From the NCBI GenBank assembly GCA_947484245.1, contig CANKOT010000024.1, forward strand, positions 1 through 25,233: 25,233 nucleotides of DNA. The letters are read 5' to 3'. Each line of letters starts with the position of its first letter. Position 1 is the first letter of the stretch. The notes beneath the pieces were generated by a model, which was not told where the DNA came from, made no database searches, and saw only the letters and a list, made by a program, of their open reading frames with translations. The stretch comes from Comamonadaceae bacterium (GTDB taxonomy: Bacteria > Pseudomonadota > Gammaproteobacteria > Burkholderiales > Burkholderiaceae). Below, in pieces: positions 1 to 7,977 of this stretch. A program made the position numbers and the translations under genes.

Positions 1-117
1 ATGCGTTTTAGCGCCCTTGATATGGGCCACAAAGCCCACACCACAAGCGTCGTGCTCTTGAGAAGGGTCATACAGACCGGTTTGTTGCAAAGCTAATTTT
101 TCGGCAGCCGAAGTCAT
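1..117 (-). CDS. gltB: Glutamate synthase (NADPH) large subunit, N-terminus only (window edge)
   Basis: Only the first 39 codons are in the window; the gene runs off its left edge. The translation begins MTSAAEKLALQQTGLYDPSQ and contains EHDACGVGFVAHIKG, the diagnostic start of the class II glutamine amidotransferase domain of GltB. In this family a short propeptide is removed so that the Cys (residue 25 here) becomes the N-terminal nucleophile that hydrolyses glutamine; the ammonia then converts 2-oxoglutarate to glutamate. The ATG is preceded on the minus strand by AGGAG with 7-nt spacing, which fixes the start. A promoter-like pair lies just upstream at 151-179. gltB normally follows the aroK-aroB-dgt block in this order of bacteria; here a RAYT element and three extra genes lie between. 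Identification is firm although partial. Confidence 0.93.
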   Translation of the reverse strand, partial: MTSAAEKLALQQTGLYDPSQEHDACGVGFVAHIKGAKTH

Positions 118-150
118 GGCGCACTCCTAGAGATATTTCGCGGGAATATG

Positions 151-179
151 AGCATATTGCATCGCACCAAAAATGCCAA
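151..179 (-). promoter_or_regulatory. Candidate sigma-70 promoter for gltB
   Basis: On the minus strand TTGGCA (174-179) and TATGCT (151-156) are separated by exactly 17 nt. Transcription would start near 144, giving a leader of about 27 nt before the gltB ATG. The RAYT terminal repeat begins at 185, so the transposase element ends only 5 bp upstream of the -35 hexamer and leaves this promoter intact. This is a consensus match by eye only. Confidence 0.45.
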
Positions 180-184
180 GAAAA

Positions 185-209
185 TTAATTGGGGTCAGAT
201 CAACATTAA
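185..209. repeat. Left 25-bp terminal inverted repeat of the RAYT element
   Basis: All 25 bases are identical to the reverse complement of 1021-1045. It contains AATTGGGGTCAGATC. Confidence 0.85.
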
Positions 210-232
210 TTTCTTAAATTGAAGGATTCAAA

Positions 233-251
233 TTAATTGGGGACAGATCAA
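233..251. repeat. Internal degenerate copy of the RAYT end repeat
   Basis: 18 of 19 bases match the first 19 bases of the left terminal repeat (GGGGACAGATC instead of GGGGTCAGATC). It is a direct repeat 48 bp downstream of the left copy and lies between that copy and the transposase stop codon. Confidence 0.75.
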
Positions 252-294
252 AATAGAATTAAAAAGTACCTATAAATGTGGCTTTATCAGCCGA

Positions 295-996
295 CTATTG
301 AAGTTTTTGAGGTTTGTTGAAAGGCCTGCCAGCCTTTTGCGGCAGGATTGGGCGCTGCGTTGTCTTCTGCAAAGACTTCAAAAATTCGGGTCGCCCCACA
401 ACCCGCCCCTTCAAAACTGACTCCGTGAGGTCTTTTTGAATCGAGGCAGACAAGCCCGATTGAACAAACTCGGCATAAGCCGCTTCCCTGGAAAATGGCG
501 TATTGCCCAAGCCCCAATAAAGTGCATGCGGCGTCACCAATTTGTCGATTTTTTGACCAATGAGGTGCTTGTAACTGGACCAGTTGAAATCTTCAGGCGA
601 TTCGGCCACCCCTGCCCTGACCGGATTTAAGTCAATGTAGGCCATGCAAGTGAGGAGGTAGGCTTCTGAGTCAATGACCGAGGATTTGTAACGCCCTTCC
701 CACAAAGTACCGCTTCGGTTGTGACGTTTGTTGAAATAGCGCACATAACTTCGCCCAACCGACTGCATCATCAAAGACATGGACTCATCGCTAGGCGGGG
801 TCAGCAACATGTGAAAGTGATTGTCGAGCAGCACATAAGCGTTGACGGCTACTTTGTGGCGCTGCGACTCTTCCAGCCACAAGCTGTAAAGCATCTTTCG
901 ATCGGCCTCGTCCAGCACGATGGGCTGGCGATTGTTTCCCCGCTGAATCACATGATGCGGGTAACCAGGAAGGGCTAAACGAGGATGACGGGCCAT
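295..996 (-). CDS. REP-associated tyrosine transposase (Y1 HUH family)
   Basis: The 233-residue protein belongs to the TnpA-REP/RAYT branch of the Y1 (IS200-like) HUH nucleases, which cut and rejoin single-stranded DNA at short palindromic repeats. The N-terminus carries the family signature LPGYPHHVIQRGNNRQ. The HUH metal-binding motif is NHFHMLL (His60 and His62), and the likely catalytic Tyr is Tyr120 in AYIDLNPVRAG. The C-terminus is basic with two GRP motifs, as in many RAYT proteins. The ATG at 996 has only a weak Shine-Dalgarno sequence. The gene points towards gltB and lies between inverted repeats of a GGGGTCAGATC-type motif. The ORF looks full length and undamaged. Family assignment is secure; activity is unknown. 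Confidence 0.9.
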   Translation of the reverse strand: MARHPRLALPGYPHHVIQRGNNRQPIVLDEADRKMLYSLWLEESQRHKVAVNAYVLLDNHFHMLLTPPSDESMSLMMQSVGRSYVRYFNKRHNRSGTLWEGRYKSSVIDSEAYLLTCMAYIDLNPVRAGVAESPEDFNWSSYKHLIGQKIDKLVTPHALYWGLGNTPFSREAAYAEFVQSGLSASIQKDLTESVLKGRVVGRPEFLKSLQKTTQRPILPQKAGRPFNKPQKLQ

Positions 997-1020
997 GCCT
1001 GAATGCTAACCCGAAAGAAT

Positions 1021-1045
1021 TTAATGTTGATCTGACCCCAATTAA
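1021..1045. repeat. Right 25-bp terminal inverted repeat of the RAYT element
   Basis: Exact reverse complement of 185-209. Bases 1042-1044 also form the TAA stop codon of the adjoining methyltransferase gene. Confidence 0.85.
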
Positions 1046-1971
1046 GGGTAACGCGATGCAAGGGATTCGGTGAGACCGAATTCGGTGAGGAGGGACTGGA
1101 GGCGGTTGGTGGCGTCGGGTTTGGGGCGGCCGGTGTAGCGAGCCAGGATAAGCTCGTTTTTCATGCTGTGCTCCCAACCGACCAGCTCGGTCACGGTGAC
1201 GGTGTAGCCTTTGGACTCGAGGTAGAGGCAGCGCAAAACGTTGGTGAGCTGGCTGCCAATTTCTCGGGTGTGCAAGGGGTGACGCCAGAGTTCGGCCAAG
1301 GGAGTTCTGGATAAATTCAACGCTTTGTTTTGGCGCAATTTGGCGGCCACTTCGGCTTGGCAACATGGCACCAGGACCATGGCGCGTGCTTTTTTCAGCA
1401 GGCCAAAGGCGATGGCGTCGTCGGTGGCCGTGTCGCAAGCGTGCAATGCAGTGACCACATCAATTTGCGCAGGCATGAGATCGGACTGCGAAGACTCGGC
1501 CACTGAAGTGTTTAAAAAAACCATGCGCTTGAAATCCAAACGCTGTGCCAAAGCGCGCGAGGCCTCGACCAATTCGGCACGTGTTTCGATGCCGTAAATG
1601 TGACCTTGCGACAAGGGCTTGAAAAACAAGTCGTAAACGATGAAGCCTAAATAGGACTTGCCAGCGCCATGATCGGCCAAGGTCAAGCCTTGCGTTGGCG
1701 CTTCATTTAACTTGGAAGACTTGACGGCATCTTCCTCCGACAACTCTTTCAGAATTTTTTCAATGAACTGAAACAGGTGCAAGACCTGCTTGAGCTTGCG
1801 CCGCGAGTCTTGGTTGAGCTTGCCCTCTCGCGTGAGAATGTGCAACTCTTTCAGCAACTCAACAGACTGGCCTGGCCTTAAGTCTAAATCCAAGGGCTGC
1901 GGCGTTGTTGACTTGGGATTAGCTTGATTTTTTTTCATCTGCATCATTCTGCGGCAAAGAAGCCCCCACAT
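1042..1971 (-). CDS. SAM-dependent methyltransferase (PF13679-type)
   Basis: A protein of about 300 residues with a Rossmann methyltransferase core. The SAM-binding glycine loop reads LADHGAGKSYLGF, followed by an acidic strand end in YGIETRAELV. The motif ALHACDTATDDAIAFG and then MVLVPCCQ are characteristic of the PF13679 methyltransferase family, whose bacterial members have no established substrate. The N-terminal 75 residues are charged and probably helical. The start is uncertain: ATGs at 1971, 1947, 1944 and 1938 are all in frame and none has a good ribosome binding site. The longest form overlaps the end of the DUF1415 gene by 53 nt, and the shorter ones by 20-29 nt. It is the last gene of the long minus-strand run, and its stop codon lies within the RAYT terminal repeat, so its original C-terminus may have been altered. 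Confidence 0.8.
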   Translation of the reverse strand: MWGLLCRRMMQMKKNQANPKSTTPQPLDLDLRPGQSVELLKELHILTREGKLNQDSRRKLKQVLHLFQFIEKILKELSEEDAVKSSKLNEAPTQGLTLADHGAGKSYLGFIVYDLFFKPLSQGHIYGIETRAELVEASRALAQRLDFKRMVFLNTSVAESSQSDLMPAQIDVVTALHACDTATDDAIAFGLLKKARAMVLVPCCQAEVAAKLRQNKALNLSRTPLAELWRHPLHTREIGSQLTNVLRCLYLESKGYTVTVTELVGWEHSMKNELILARYTGRPKPDATNRLQSLLTEFGLTESLASRYP

Positions 1972-2554
1972 TCAAAGCTTGCCAGCCCTCAAGCCCCAGT
2001 TGCTGAAGGCTTGCCATGTTGACTTCAAAAATAGCTTCTGCATCAGGAAACGCAGCCACCGCGCGGTCAATGCTGGCTTCCCGAATCAAGTGCAAAGTGG
2101 GATACGGCGATCGGTTGGTGAAATTGGTGATGTCGTTTTCATCGGTACCCGCAAATTGGTATTGCGGATGGAAGCTGGCAATTTGGATTTCACCTTCCAG
2201 ATCAAGTGCAAGCAAACAATCGTCAGCCACATTTAAAAAATCGTTGTAGGCGACAAAATCTTGCAGCAAATTTTGAACAATCAGCAAGCTGGTATCGCGC
2301 ACAGCAGGCTCTAGCGCCACAAGGTCTTTCAAGGCTTGAATCAAGTCATCTCGCAAAGCTTCCAAGGTGGTGGCCTGACTGACTGAGCAATGCACTTGAC
2401 CCTTCACGTAAACCGCTTTGGCAAAGGGGCACAAGTTGAGGCCAATGACGGCGCGTTCCAACCACCGCAAGGTGTCTTGCACCATAGGGTGCTGGTGCGA
2501 GGCATTCAATAGACGTTTGTCCAAGGGACTTAGGTCTGATGATTCAGTTTTCAC
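1919..2554 (-). CDS. DUF1415 family protein
   Basis: A 211-residue soluble protein of unknown function, recognised by the conserved DUF1415 segments WLERAVIGLNLCPFAK near residue 32, FHPQYQFAGT near residue 132 and NRSPYPTLHLIREASI near residue 147. The conserved Cys in the NLCPFA segment is present. Translation starts at a GTG that overlaps the TGA of the upstream MFS gene (GTGA, 4 nt), pointing to translational coupling. The downstream methyltransferase overlaps its 3' end. No signal peptide or membrane segment is seen. The family has no established biochemical role, and the context (transporter upstream, methyltransferase downstream) does not define one. Confidence 0.85.
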   Translation of the reverse strand: MKTESSDLSPLDKRLLNASHQHPMVQDTLRWLERAVIGLNLCPFAKAVYVKGQVHCSVSQATTLEALRDDLIQALKDLVALEPAVRDTSLLIVQNLLQDFVAYNDFLNVADDCLLALDLEGEIQIASFHPQYQFAGTDENDITNFTNRSPYPTLHLIREASIDRAVAAFPDAEAIFEVNMASLQQLGLEGWQALNVGASLPQNDADEKKSS

Positions 2555-3792
2555 AAGGCACCTCTTTGCTCACTCAAAGTGCGTGCAATCAACATGGACA
2601 GCACGCCACCCAAAACACAGCACAAGCCAGTCGCCATCCACGTCCATTGCCAGCCACCCACTTGAGACGCAAGCCAGGCCACCAAAGGCGGCCCTGCAAA
2701 CTGGCCTGCTGCTGAGCTTTGTTGCATCCAACCCACCGTGGTGGACACGTTGCGCTCATGCGGCGCCAAACGAACAGCCAAAGAAAACAAAGTACCGGGC
2801 ACCAAGCCACCACACGATGAAAACAAAAGCACGCCAGCGTATCGCAGCCAAGGCCAAGTTTGAGTCAATTCAGCAAACGCCAACAAAGAGCCCAAGGCCA
2901 TGGCAAAAAATCCCAGGGCCAACAGCGCACTGGGATGAAAGTCCCTTTGCAACAAACGACCAGAAGCCATGTTACCCAACATGTTGACGGCGGCGGCCAC
3001 TGCGGTGAGCAAACCCAAAGTGAAGCCTGACAAACCTGCCTGGGTGTAAATAGAGGGCAAGAAACCCACCACGGCCAACCACTGGCCCGAATACACGGCA
3101 AAGCAAAGTGCCACCCACCAAGGACCCGGTGCAGTGAGGGTTTCGTGCAATCGCTGTGGCCACGCTACGAAATTGGTTGCAGATGTTGGCAATGAAGCTT
3201 GATCAGAAAAAACATCGGCAGGCACCACACGCCATAAAACGAAAGCCATCGCCCACGTTAAAACAGCAAACAAAATCCACCAACTTTGCCATCCCCATGC
3301 AGGCAACCACAGAGGCCCGATCAGCAAAGTGAGCGCAGTACCTGCTGGCATGTAGGCACCCCAATAGCCCAATAGCTTTCGCATCTGTTGGTCGCTGACC
3401 AATTTGCGAATGAGCCCAGGCGCTGGCAAGGTGACCCCTAAAAAGCCAACGCCCTCAAGGGCCCGCCACAGCATCAGGCTCTGTGCGCTGTCTGCAGTCG
3501 CGCCCATGCCACTGGCCAAACCCAAAATCAAAAGGCCTGCCAGCATGCTGCGCTTCAAACCCAAGCCGTCGGCCGACAAGCCAACGGCAAGTGCCAAAGT
3601 CATTCCGGCCAATTGCACCAAAGAGAGCAAGAAGCCCGATTGCATCAAACTCATGCCCAATGTTTGACTCAGGTCAGGCAAGGCAGGCGGCAATTTTCCA
3701 ACTTGCAAAGCGGCCACGACACCCGAAAAAATAACGCCATAGGCCGCCCCTAAAGAGGCTGGCTTTGACGTCACCAAAGTTGCGCTTGTCAT
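2551..3792 (-). CDS. MFS transporter (CynX/NimT-like)
   Basis: A 413-residue membrane protein with about 12 hydrophobic segments in two halves, typical of the major facilitator superfamily. The loop between segments 2 and 3 carries a variant of the family motif (GLSADGLGLKRSM), and segment 4 begins with WRALEGVGFLGV. It probably exports or imports a small organic molecule; the substrate cannot be read from the sequence. The ATG overlaps the dgt stop (ATGA, 4 nt), and its own stop overlaps the GTG of the DUF1415 gene, so it sits in the middle of a coupled gene run. Length and hydrophobicity are normal for the family. Confidence 0.85.
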   Translation of the reverse strand: MTSATLVTSKPASLGAAYGVIFSGVVAALQVGKLPPALPDLSQTLGMSLMQSGFLLSLVQLAGMTLALAVGLSADGLGLKRSMLAGLLILGLASGMGATADSAQSLMLWRALEGVGFLGVTLPAPGLIRKLVSDQQMRKLLGYWGAYMPAGTALTLLIGPLWLPAWGWQSWWILFAVLTWAMAFVLWRVVPADVFSDQASLPTSATNFVAWPQRLHETLTAPGPWWVALCFAVYSGQWLAVVGFLPSIYTQAGLSGFTLGLLTAVAAAVNMLGNMASGRLLQRDFHPSALLALGFFAMALGSLLAFAELTQTWPWLRYAGVLLFSSCGGLVPGTLFSLAVRLAPHERNVSTTVGWMQQSSAAGQFAGPPLVAWLASQVGGWQWTWMATGLCCVLGGVLSMLIARTLSEQRGAL

Positions 3793-4940
3793 GCCAGCAA
3801 TCGACGACCCGTTAAGCGTTCATGCTCCCGCGCAGCAAAGCGATCGGTCATGCCCGCGATGTAATCGGCCACTGCGCGAGGCGTTTCTTGACGCGCCGCA
3901 AAATCAGAAGACATCTCTTTGGGACTGCTGAGATAGGCTTCAAATAACTCGCGCACAACCACTTGTGCATGCACCGTTTTCTCCATCACCTGGGGGTGCC
4001 GATAGAGATGCTTGAACAGAAAAGATTTCATGGCCTGAACTTGCTCTGCCATGGCTTCTCCAAATGCCACCATGGGGCCCGCCAGTCTTGCATCATCGGC
4101 ACTTTGAGGCGCATTCAATTTCAAGTGTGCGCGTGTGGTGTCAATGACGTCATAGACTTGATCACTGAGCATGCGGCGAATGGTTTCGTACAACAGGCGT
4201 CTAGATTTCGACGGCTCTGACAAGTCTGGATGCTGCTGCAGCGTCAAGCTTTGATAGCTTGCAAACAAAGGCACTTCTGCCATTTGCGACATGGTCAGCA
4301 AGCCAGAGCGCACACCATCGTCAATGTCGTGGGCGTTGTAAGCAATGGCATCAGCCAAATTGCAAAGCTGGGCCTCCAAACTGGGCTGTGTGCCTACTAA
4401 AAATCTGGACGCTACCCCGCCAGGTTCTTGCGCTTCGATCAACAAGGCATTGCGCCTTGCACAGTGCTTCAAAATGCCTTCACGCGTTTCGAAAGTCAAA
4501 TTCAAACCGTCAAAGTCGGGGTAGCGTTCTTCAAGATAATCGACCACCCGCAAGCTTTGCAAGTTGTGCTCAAAGCCACCCAACTCTTGCATGCACTCGT
4601 TGAGGGCGTCTTGTCCAGCATGGCCAAATGGGGTGTGTCCCAAGTCATGCGCCAGCGCAATCGCTTCCACCAAATCTTCATTCAAGCCCAAGGCGCGCGC
4701 AATGGAACGCCCCAGTTGGGCCACTTCCAAAGAGTGCGTCAGTCGGGTTCGAAACAAATCGCCTTCGTGATTAAGGAAGACCTGCGTTTTGTAAACCAAT
4801 CGCCGAAAAGCTGTTGAGTGCACGATGCGATCGCGATCACGCTGAAAGTCATTGCGCGTTGGCGCTGGCACTTCAGCATGCCGCCTACCGCGCGATTTTT
4901 CAGAGTCGCAGGCGTAAATTTCAAGCACAGCAACGGTCAA
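3789..4940 (-). CDS. dgt: dGTP triphosphohydrolase-like protein (HD domain)
   Basis: A 383-residue deoxyguanosinetriphosphate triphosphohydrolase-like protein, which in this family splits dNTPs to deoxynucleosides and tripolyphosphate. The N-terminal signature [17 protein letters not shown] lies at residues 32-48. The HD metal site is [12 protein letters not shown] (His69) with [15 protein letters not shown] (His98, Asp99). The C-terminal ends with [11 protein letters not shown], as expected. The start is not ATG: the frame opens with TTG at 4940 inside the aroB 3' end, and a GTG four codons later (4928) is an alternative. Synteny aroK-aroB-dgt is classical for betaproteobacteria and supports the call. 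Confidence 0.9.
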   Translation of the reverse strand: MTVAVLEIYACDSEKSRGRRHAEVPAPTRNDFQRDRDRIVHSTAFRRLVYKTQVFLNHEGDLFRTRLTHSLEVAQLGRSIARALGLNEDLVEAIALAHDLGHTPFGHAGQDALNECMQELGGFEHNLQSLRVVDYLEERYPDFDGLNLTFETREGILKHCARRNALLIEAQEPGGVASRFLVGTQPSLEAQLCNLADAIAYNAHDIDDGVRSGLLTMSQMAEVPLFASYQSLTLQQHPDLSEPSKSRRLLYETIRRMLSDQVYDVIDTTRAHLKLNAPQSADDARLAGPMVAFGEAMAEQVQAMKSFLFKHLYRHPQVMEKTVHAQVVVRELFEAYLSSPKEMSSDFAARQETPRAVADYIAGMTDRFAAREHERLTGRRLLA

Positions 4941-6033
4941 TCACAGCACGCACCATGGCTTCTGGTGCAGCACTCACGCGGGCCTTGCCTGGCCCCCCAA
5001 TCAAGACAAATTGGATATCGCCAGCCACTGATTTTTTATCGTGCAGCATGAGTGCCAAATAATGTCCTGCATTGTCTTTCATATCTAGCACAGGGCCTTT
5101 GATGGGCAATCCTGCACGCTCAATCAGGTTTGTCAAACGCTTGACAAAAGCGGCATCGATCAAACCCATGTCCGCCGACAAATTGGCAGCCATGACCATG
5201 CCGCAACCAACCGCCTCGCCATGCAACCACTCGCCATAGCCCAGCCCGGCTTCAATGGCGTGACCAAAGGTATGGCCGAAATTCAAGATGGCGCGCAAAC
5301 CAGCCTCGCGCTCATCTTGTCCGACGACGAAAGCCTTGATTTCACAACTGCGCTTCACGGCGTGGGCCATAGCTTGCGTCTCACACGCTTTCAGGTCATT
5401 GATGTTGGCATCAATCCACTCAAAAAATGCCATGTCAGAGATGGGGCCATATTTGATGATTTCAGCCAAACCAGCGCTGAGTTCGCGTGCGGGCAAGGTT
5501 TTCAAAACATTCAAATCGCAGACCACTCGCAGCGGTTGATAAAACGCACCAATCATGTTCTTGCCCAAAGGGTGATTGATTGCCGTCTTACCGCCGACCG
5601 ACGAGTCAACTTGCGCCAACAGCGTGGTGGGCACTTGCACAAAGGGCACGCCCCGCATGAAGCTGGCCGCAGCAAAACCCGTCATATCACCCACCACACC
5701 TCCACCTAAGGCAAACAAAACAGTTTTGCGATCACACGCACGGCTAAGCAAGCTGTCAAAAATGAGGTTCAGGGTAAGCCAATCTTTGTGCGCCTCGCCA
5801 TCTGGCAACTGAATGCTGTGAATCAGCTTGTAGTGCGCCGACAAGGCTTTGCGCAAAGCAGCTTCATAAAGTGGTGAGACCGTGGTGTTGGTCACGATCA
5901 GGGCCGCCGCAGCTTTGGGTAAGTGGCCGTAACTTGGTGCTTCACCGATCAAGTTTTCACCAATCAAGATGTCATAACTTCTGTCAGCCAAATCAATTCG
6001 GACTGTTTCAGTGGGTGTGAGCGATGCGTTCAT
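4921..6033 (-). CDS. aroB: 3-dehydroquinate synthase
   Basis: A 370-residue enzyme of the shikimate pathway that cyclises DAHP to 3-dehydroquinate using NAD and a divalent metal. The nucleotide-binding segment [11 protein letters not shown], the [17 protein letters not shown] motif and the conserved [16 protein letters not shown] are all present. The metal ligands are expected in [18 protein letters not shown] and [10 protein letters not shown]. The ATG overlaps the aroK stop codon (ATGA), so expression is coupled to shikimate kinase, and the 3' end overlaps the dgt frame by about 20 nt. Length is normal and no defects are seen. Confidence 0.96.
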   Translation of the reverse strand: MNASLTPTETVRIDLADRSYDILIGENLIGEAPSYGHLPKAAAALIVTNTTVSPLYEAALRKALSAHYKLIHSIQLPDGEAHKDWLTLNLIFDSLLSRACDRKTVLFALGGGVVGDMTGFAAASFMRGVPFVQVPTTLLAQVDSSVGGKTAINHPLGKNMIGAFYQPLRVVCDLNVLKTLPARELSAGLAEIIKYGPISDMAFFEWIDANINDLKACETQAMAHAVKRSCEIKAFVVGQDEREAGLRAILNFGHTFGHAIEAGLGYGEWLHGEAVGCGMVMAANLSADMGLIDAAFVKRLTNLIERAGLPIKGPVLDMKDNAGHYLALMLHDKKSVAGDIQFVLIGGPGKARVSAAPEAMVRAVIDRCCA

Positions 6034-6623
6034 GGTTGGCTTGAGTGGTGTTGAGAGTGGTGTTGAGAGTGGTGCGTGTCAAAACCATCGAGAGACAGTT
6101 CTGCAATGATGGCGCTCAACAATTTGCTGATACTGGGGCGTCCCGTGTCAACCACACAGTGCGCTGTCTCGCGATAAAGGGGGTCGCGAACGCTGAACAG
6201 ATTTCTCAACTTTTCTTGAGGGTCATTGACTTGCAAAAGCGGCCTTTGCATGTCGTGTTTGAGCCTTCTAAACACCTCTTCAGGGGTTGATCTCAAATAA
6301 ACCACCTTGCCTCGAGCGTGCAAGTTTTGACGATTGGCCAGCCGCAACACAGCCCCCCCACCCGTCGACAAAATGCCATGGTGGTGCTTGCTCAAGTCGT
6401 CAAGGACATTTTGCTCAATGTCTCGAAAACGTTCTTCACCTTCACGATCGAAGAACTCACGAATCGAACAACCTAAACGTTGCTCGATGACGATGTCAGA
6501 ATCTAAAAAGGGCAAGCCGAGTCGACGCCCCATCTGTCTGCCGATGGTCGTTTTGCCAGATCCTGGAAGGCCAACAAAAATAATGAGCAAAAGTAGAAAC
6601 TTAAGGAAGGTTTGACCCTTCAA
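6030..6623 (-). CDS. aroK: Shikimate kinase
   Basis: Phosphorylates shikimate with ATP in chorismate synthesis. The P-loop GLPGSGKT lies at residues 18-25, the DSD motif that contacts shikimate and Mg at 41-43, the substrate-binding STGGGAV near residue 88, and the lid arginine region DMQRPLL follows. No ATG is available: the frame opens with TTG at 6623, 20 nt inside the secretin gene, and a second TTG at 6590 would give a protein starting almost directly at the P-loop, as is usual for AroK. The C-terminus carries an odd tail with three HHSQ/HHSS units coded by a 12-bp tandem duplication. It is translationally coupled to aroB. Confidence 0.93.
   Translation of the reverse strand: MKGQTFLKFLLLLIIFVGLPGSGKTTIGRQMGRRLGLPFLDSDIVIEQRLGCSIREFFDREGEERFRDIEQNVLDDLSKHHHGILSTGGGAVLRLANRQNLHARGKVVYLRSTPEEVFRRLKHDMQRPLLQVNDPQEKLRNLFSVRDPLYRETAHCVVDTGRPSISKLLSAIIAELSLDGFDTHHSQHHSQHHSSQP
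6048..6071. repeat. 12-bp tandem duplication in the aroK 3' end
   Basis: Two exact adjacent copies of GTGTTGAGAGTG (plus-strand reading) at 6048-6059 and 6060-6071. They encode the repeated HHSQ units of the AroK tail. The length is a multiple of three, so the frame is kept. Confidence 0.85.
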
Positions 6624-7977
6624 GTGTATTCGAGGGCGGTGGGCTTAGGTTTTCGGCAAGCACCCTGGGCGTCACAAAAATCAACATTTCCGTTTTTCTC
6701 TGAGTTGCTTGCTGGGTTTTAAAGAGCCAGCCCAAGCCTGGCAAGGACCCCAAAAATGGCAATTGGGCCACATCATCCTTGCCAGCAGCCTCCAAAATGC
6801 CGCCAATGACCACCGTCCCTCCGTTGTCCACCAAAACTTGGGTTTTCACATGCTTGGTGTTGATGGCAAACCCTGCTGCCGTGATTTGACCCACACTGTC
6901 TTTGGAAATATCCAACTCCAACACTACCGCCCCCTCAGGGGTGATTTGTGGTGTGACTTCCAGCTTCAAGTTGGCTTTGCGAAAAGCCACAGAGGCGGCC
7001 CCATTGCCGTTGTTGACTTGGTAGGGAAGTTCTGTGCCTTGCTCAATCAAGGCTTTGGTTTGATCGGTGGTGATCACCCTCGGACTGGCCACCACATTGC
7101 CCTTGCCGTTAGCTTCAAGCGCAGAAATTTCGAGATTGATAAATTGATGAGCCGCTGCATTGAACAATGAAATGGCAAAACTGGGGGTGGGATAGATCGT
7201 TTGCCCGGCAGAACCTGCTGGCAAATTCACCCAATAGGCAGGTTGTACGCCGCCCACACCCCCCTCTACTTGTCCACTGATGGCCGCATTCACGGGTTTG
7301 GCATTGGCCGAGAAAGGTGCTGCGAATGGCGCCGCAAAAGCACCCCCCAAACGCACCCCCAATGATTGGCCAAATTGCGCCTCGGCTTCCACAATTTTGG
7401 CTTCGATCATCACTTGCCTAACCGGGATATCGAGCCGGTGAATGACCTCTTGAAGTTGCTTCAAGTAAGCAGGCGTGTCTAGAAAAAACAATTGATTGGT
7501 CCTGGGATCGGCCATCACCGAGCCTCGCCCACTTAACCATTTTTGACCCGCCGCAGAGGTGCCGCCACTGGACAGCTGCAAGCGCTGGGTGACATCAAGC
7601 GCTTTGGCATATTTCAAAGGAATCACCAGCGTTTTGAGGTTTTCAGGTATCTCGGTTTTTGGCCCAATCCACAAGACACCCCCTTGTTGCGTTGCCACCA
7701 AGTTCTTGGACTGAACCACCACCGCCAAGGCTTCCCGCCATGTCATGTCTGCCAAGTGCAAACTGACAGGGCCCGATACGCCCTCTGCAACGATTAAATT
7801 TTGATTGCCCATTTCGGCCAAAGATTGGAGCAGCGCCTTGACTTAAATGTTTTGAAAACGCCACTTCATTTTTTTCTCCAACTCAAGCGCCTGCAGTGGC
7901 GATAGGAGACCCACTTGAATGCACGCCCATACAAGCCAGTGCTTAGTTTGTGAGCTTGGGAGTTTGCCGATGCTCAT
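6601..7977 (-). pseudogene. pilQ: Type IV pilus secretin, interrupted by one in-frame TAA
   Basis: The full frame opens at an ATG (7975-7977) that overlaps the stop of the PilO-PilP gene (ATGA). It encodes a signal peptide (MSIGKLPSSQTKHWLVWACI, then a hydrophobic stretch and SPLQA), followed by KMKWRFQNI. Codon 45 is TAA (7843-7845), and the next residues VKALLQSLAEMGNQNLIV continue the conserved secretin N-domain without any frame change. The remaining roughly 413 codons are open. They hold a secretin repeat domain (VPLKYAKALDV-like), the segment DPRTNQLFFLDTPAYL, the beta-barrel secretin motif VMIEAKIVEAEAQFG and the C-terminal PFLGSLPGLGWLFK. Only restart codons such as the TTG at 7821 would make protein, and that product lacks a signal peptide. 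The protein is also short for PilQ: AMIN domains are absent. Either a recent nonsense mutation or a sequence error explains this. Confidence 0.8.

Larger units (their letters stand above)
185..1045 (-). mobile_element. RAYT/IS200-like element with 25-bp inverted ends
   Basis: An exact 25-bp sequence at 185-209 recurs as its reverse complement at 1021-1045. Together they bracket a complete single-ORF tyrosine transposase gene (295-996). The core of the repeat is AATTGGGGTCAGATC. A second, imperfect copy in the same orientation as the left end lies inside, at 233-251. The element separates gltB from the methyltransferase gene, and the TAA stop of that methyltransferase is formed by the outermost bases of the right repeat. 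Genes of this class are commonly flanked by GGGGTCAGA-type motifs, so the repeats are probably the sites recognised by the encoded protein. Whether the unit moves as a whole is not shown by this sequence, and no target-site duplication is evident. Confidence 0.7.

Noticed and set aside
791..1438. A 215-codon minus-strand ORF spanning the RAYT right end and the methyltransferase
   Set aside because: It is a low-complexity Arg/His-rich shadow of two real genes in other frames.
7843..7845. Programmed readthrough or selenocysteine/pyrrolysine recoding of the secretin stop
   Set aside because: The codon is TAA, not TGA or TAG, and no special downstream structure is evident. A nonsense mutation or a sequence error is simpler.
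7643..7864. A 73-codon minus-strand ORF across the secretin nonsense site beginning MAFSKHLSQG
   Set aside because: It is in another frame; the secretin frame on either side of the TAA gives continuous family motifs, so no frameshift is needed.
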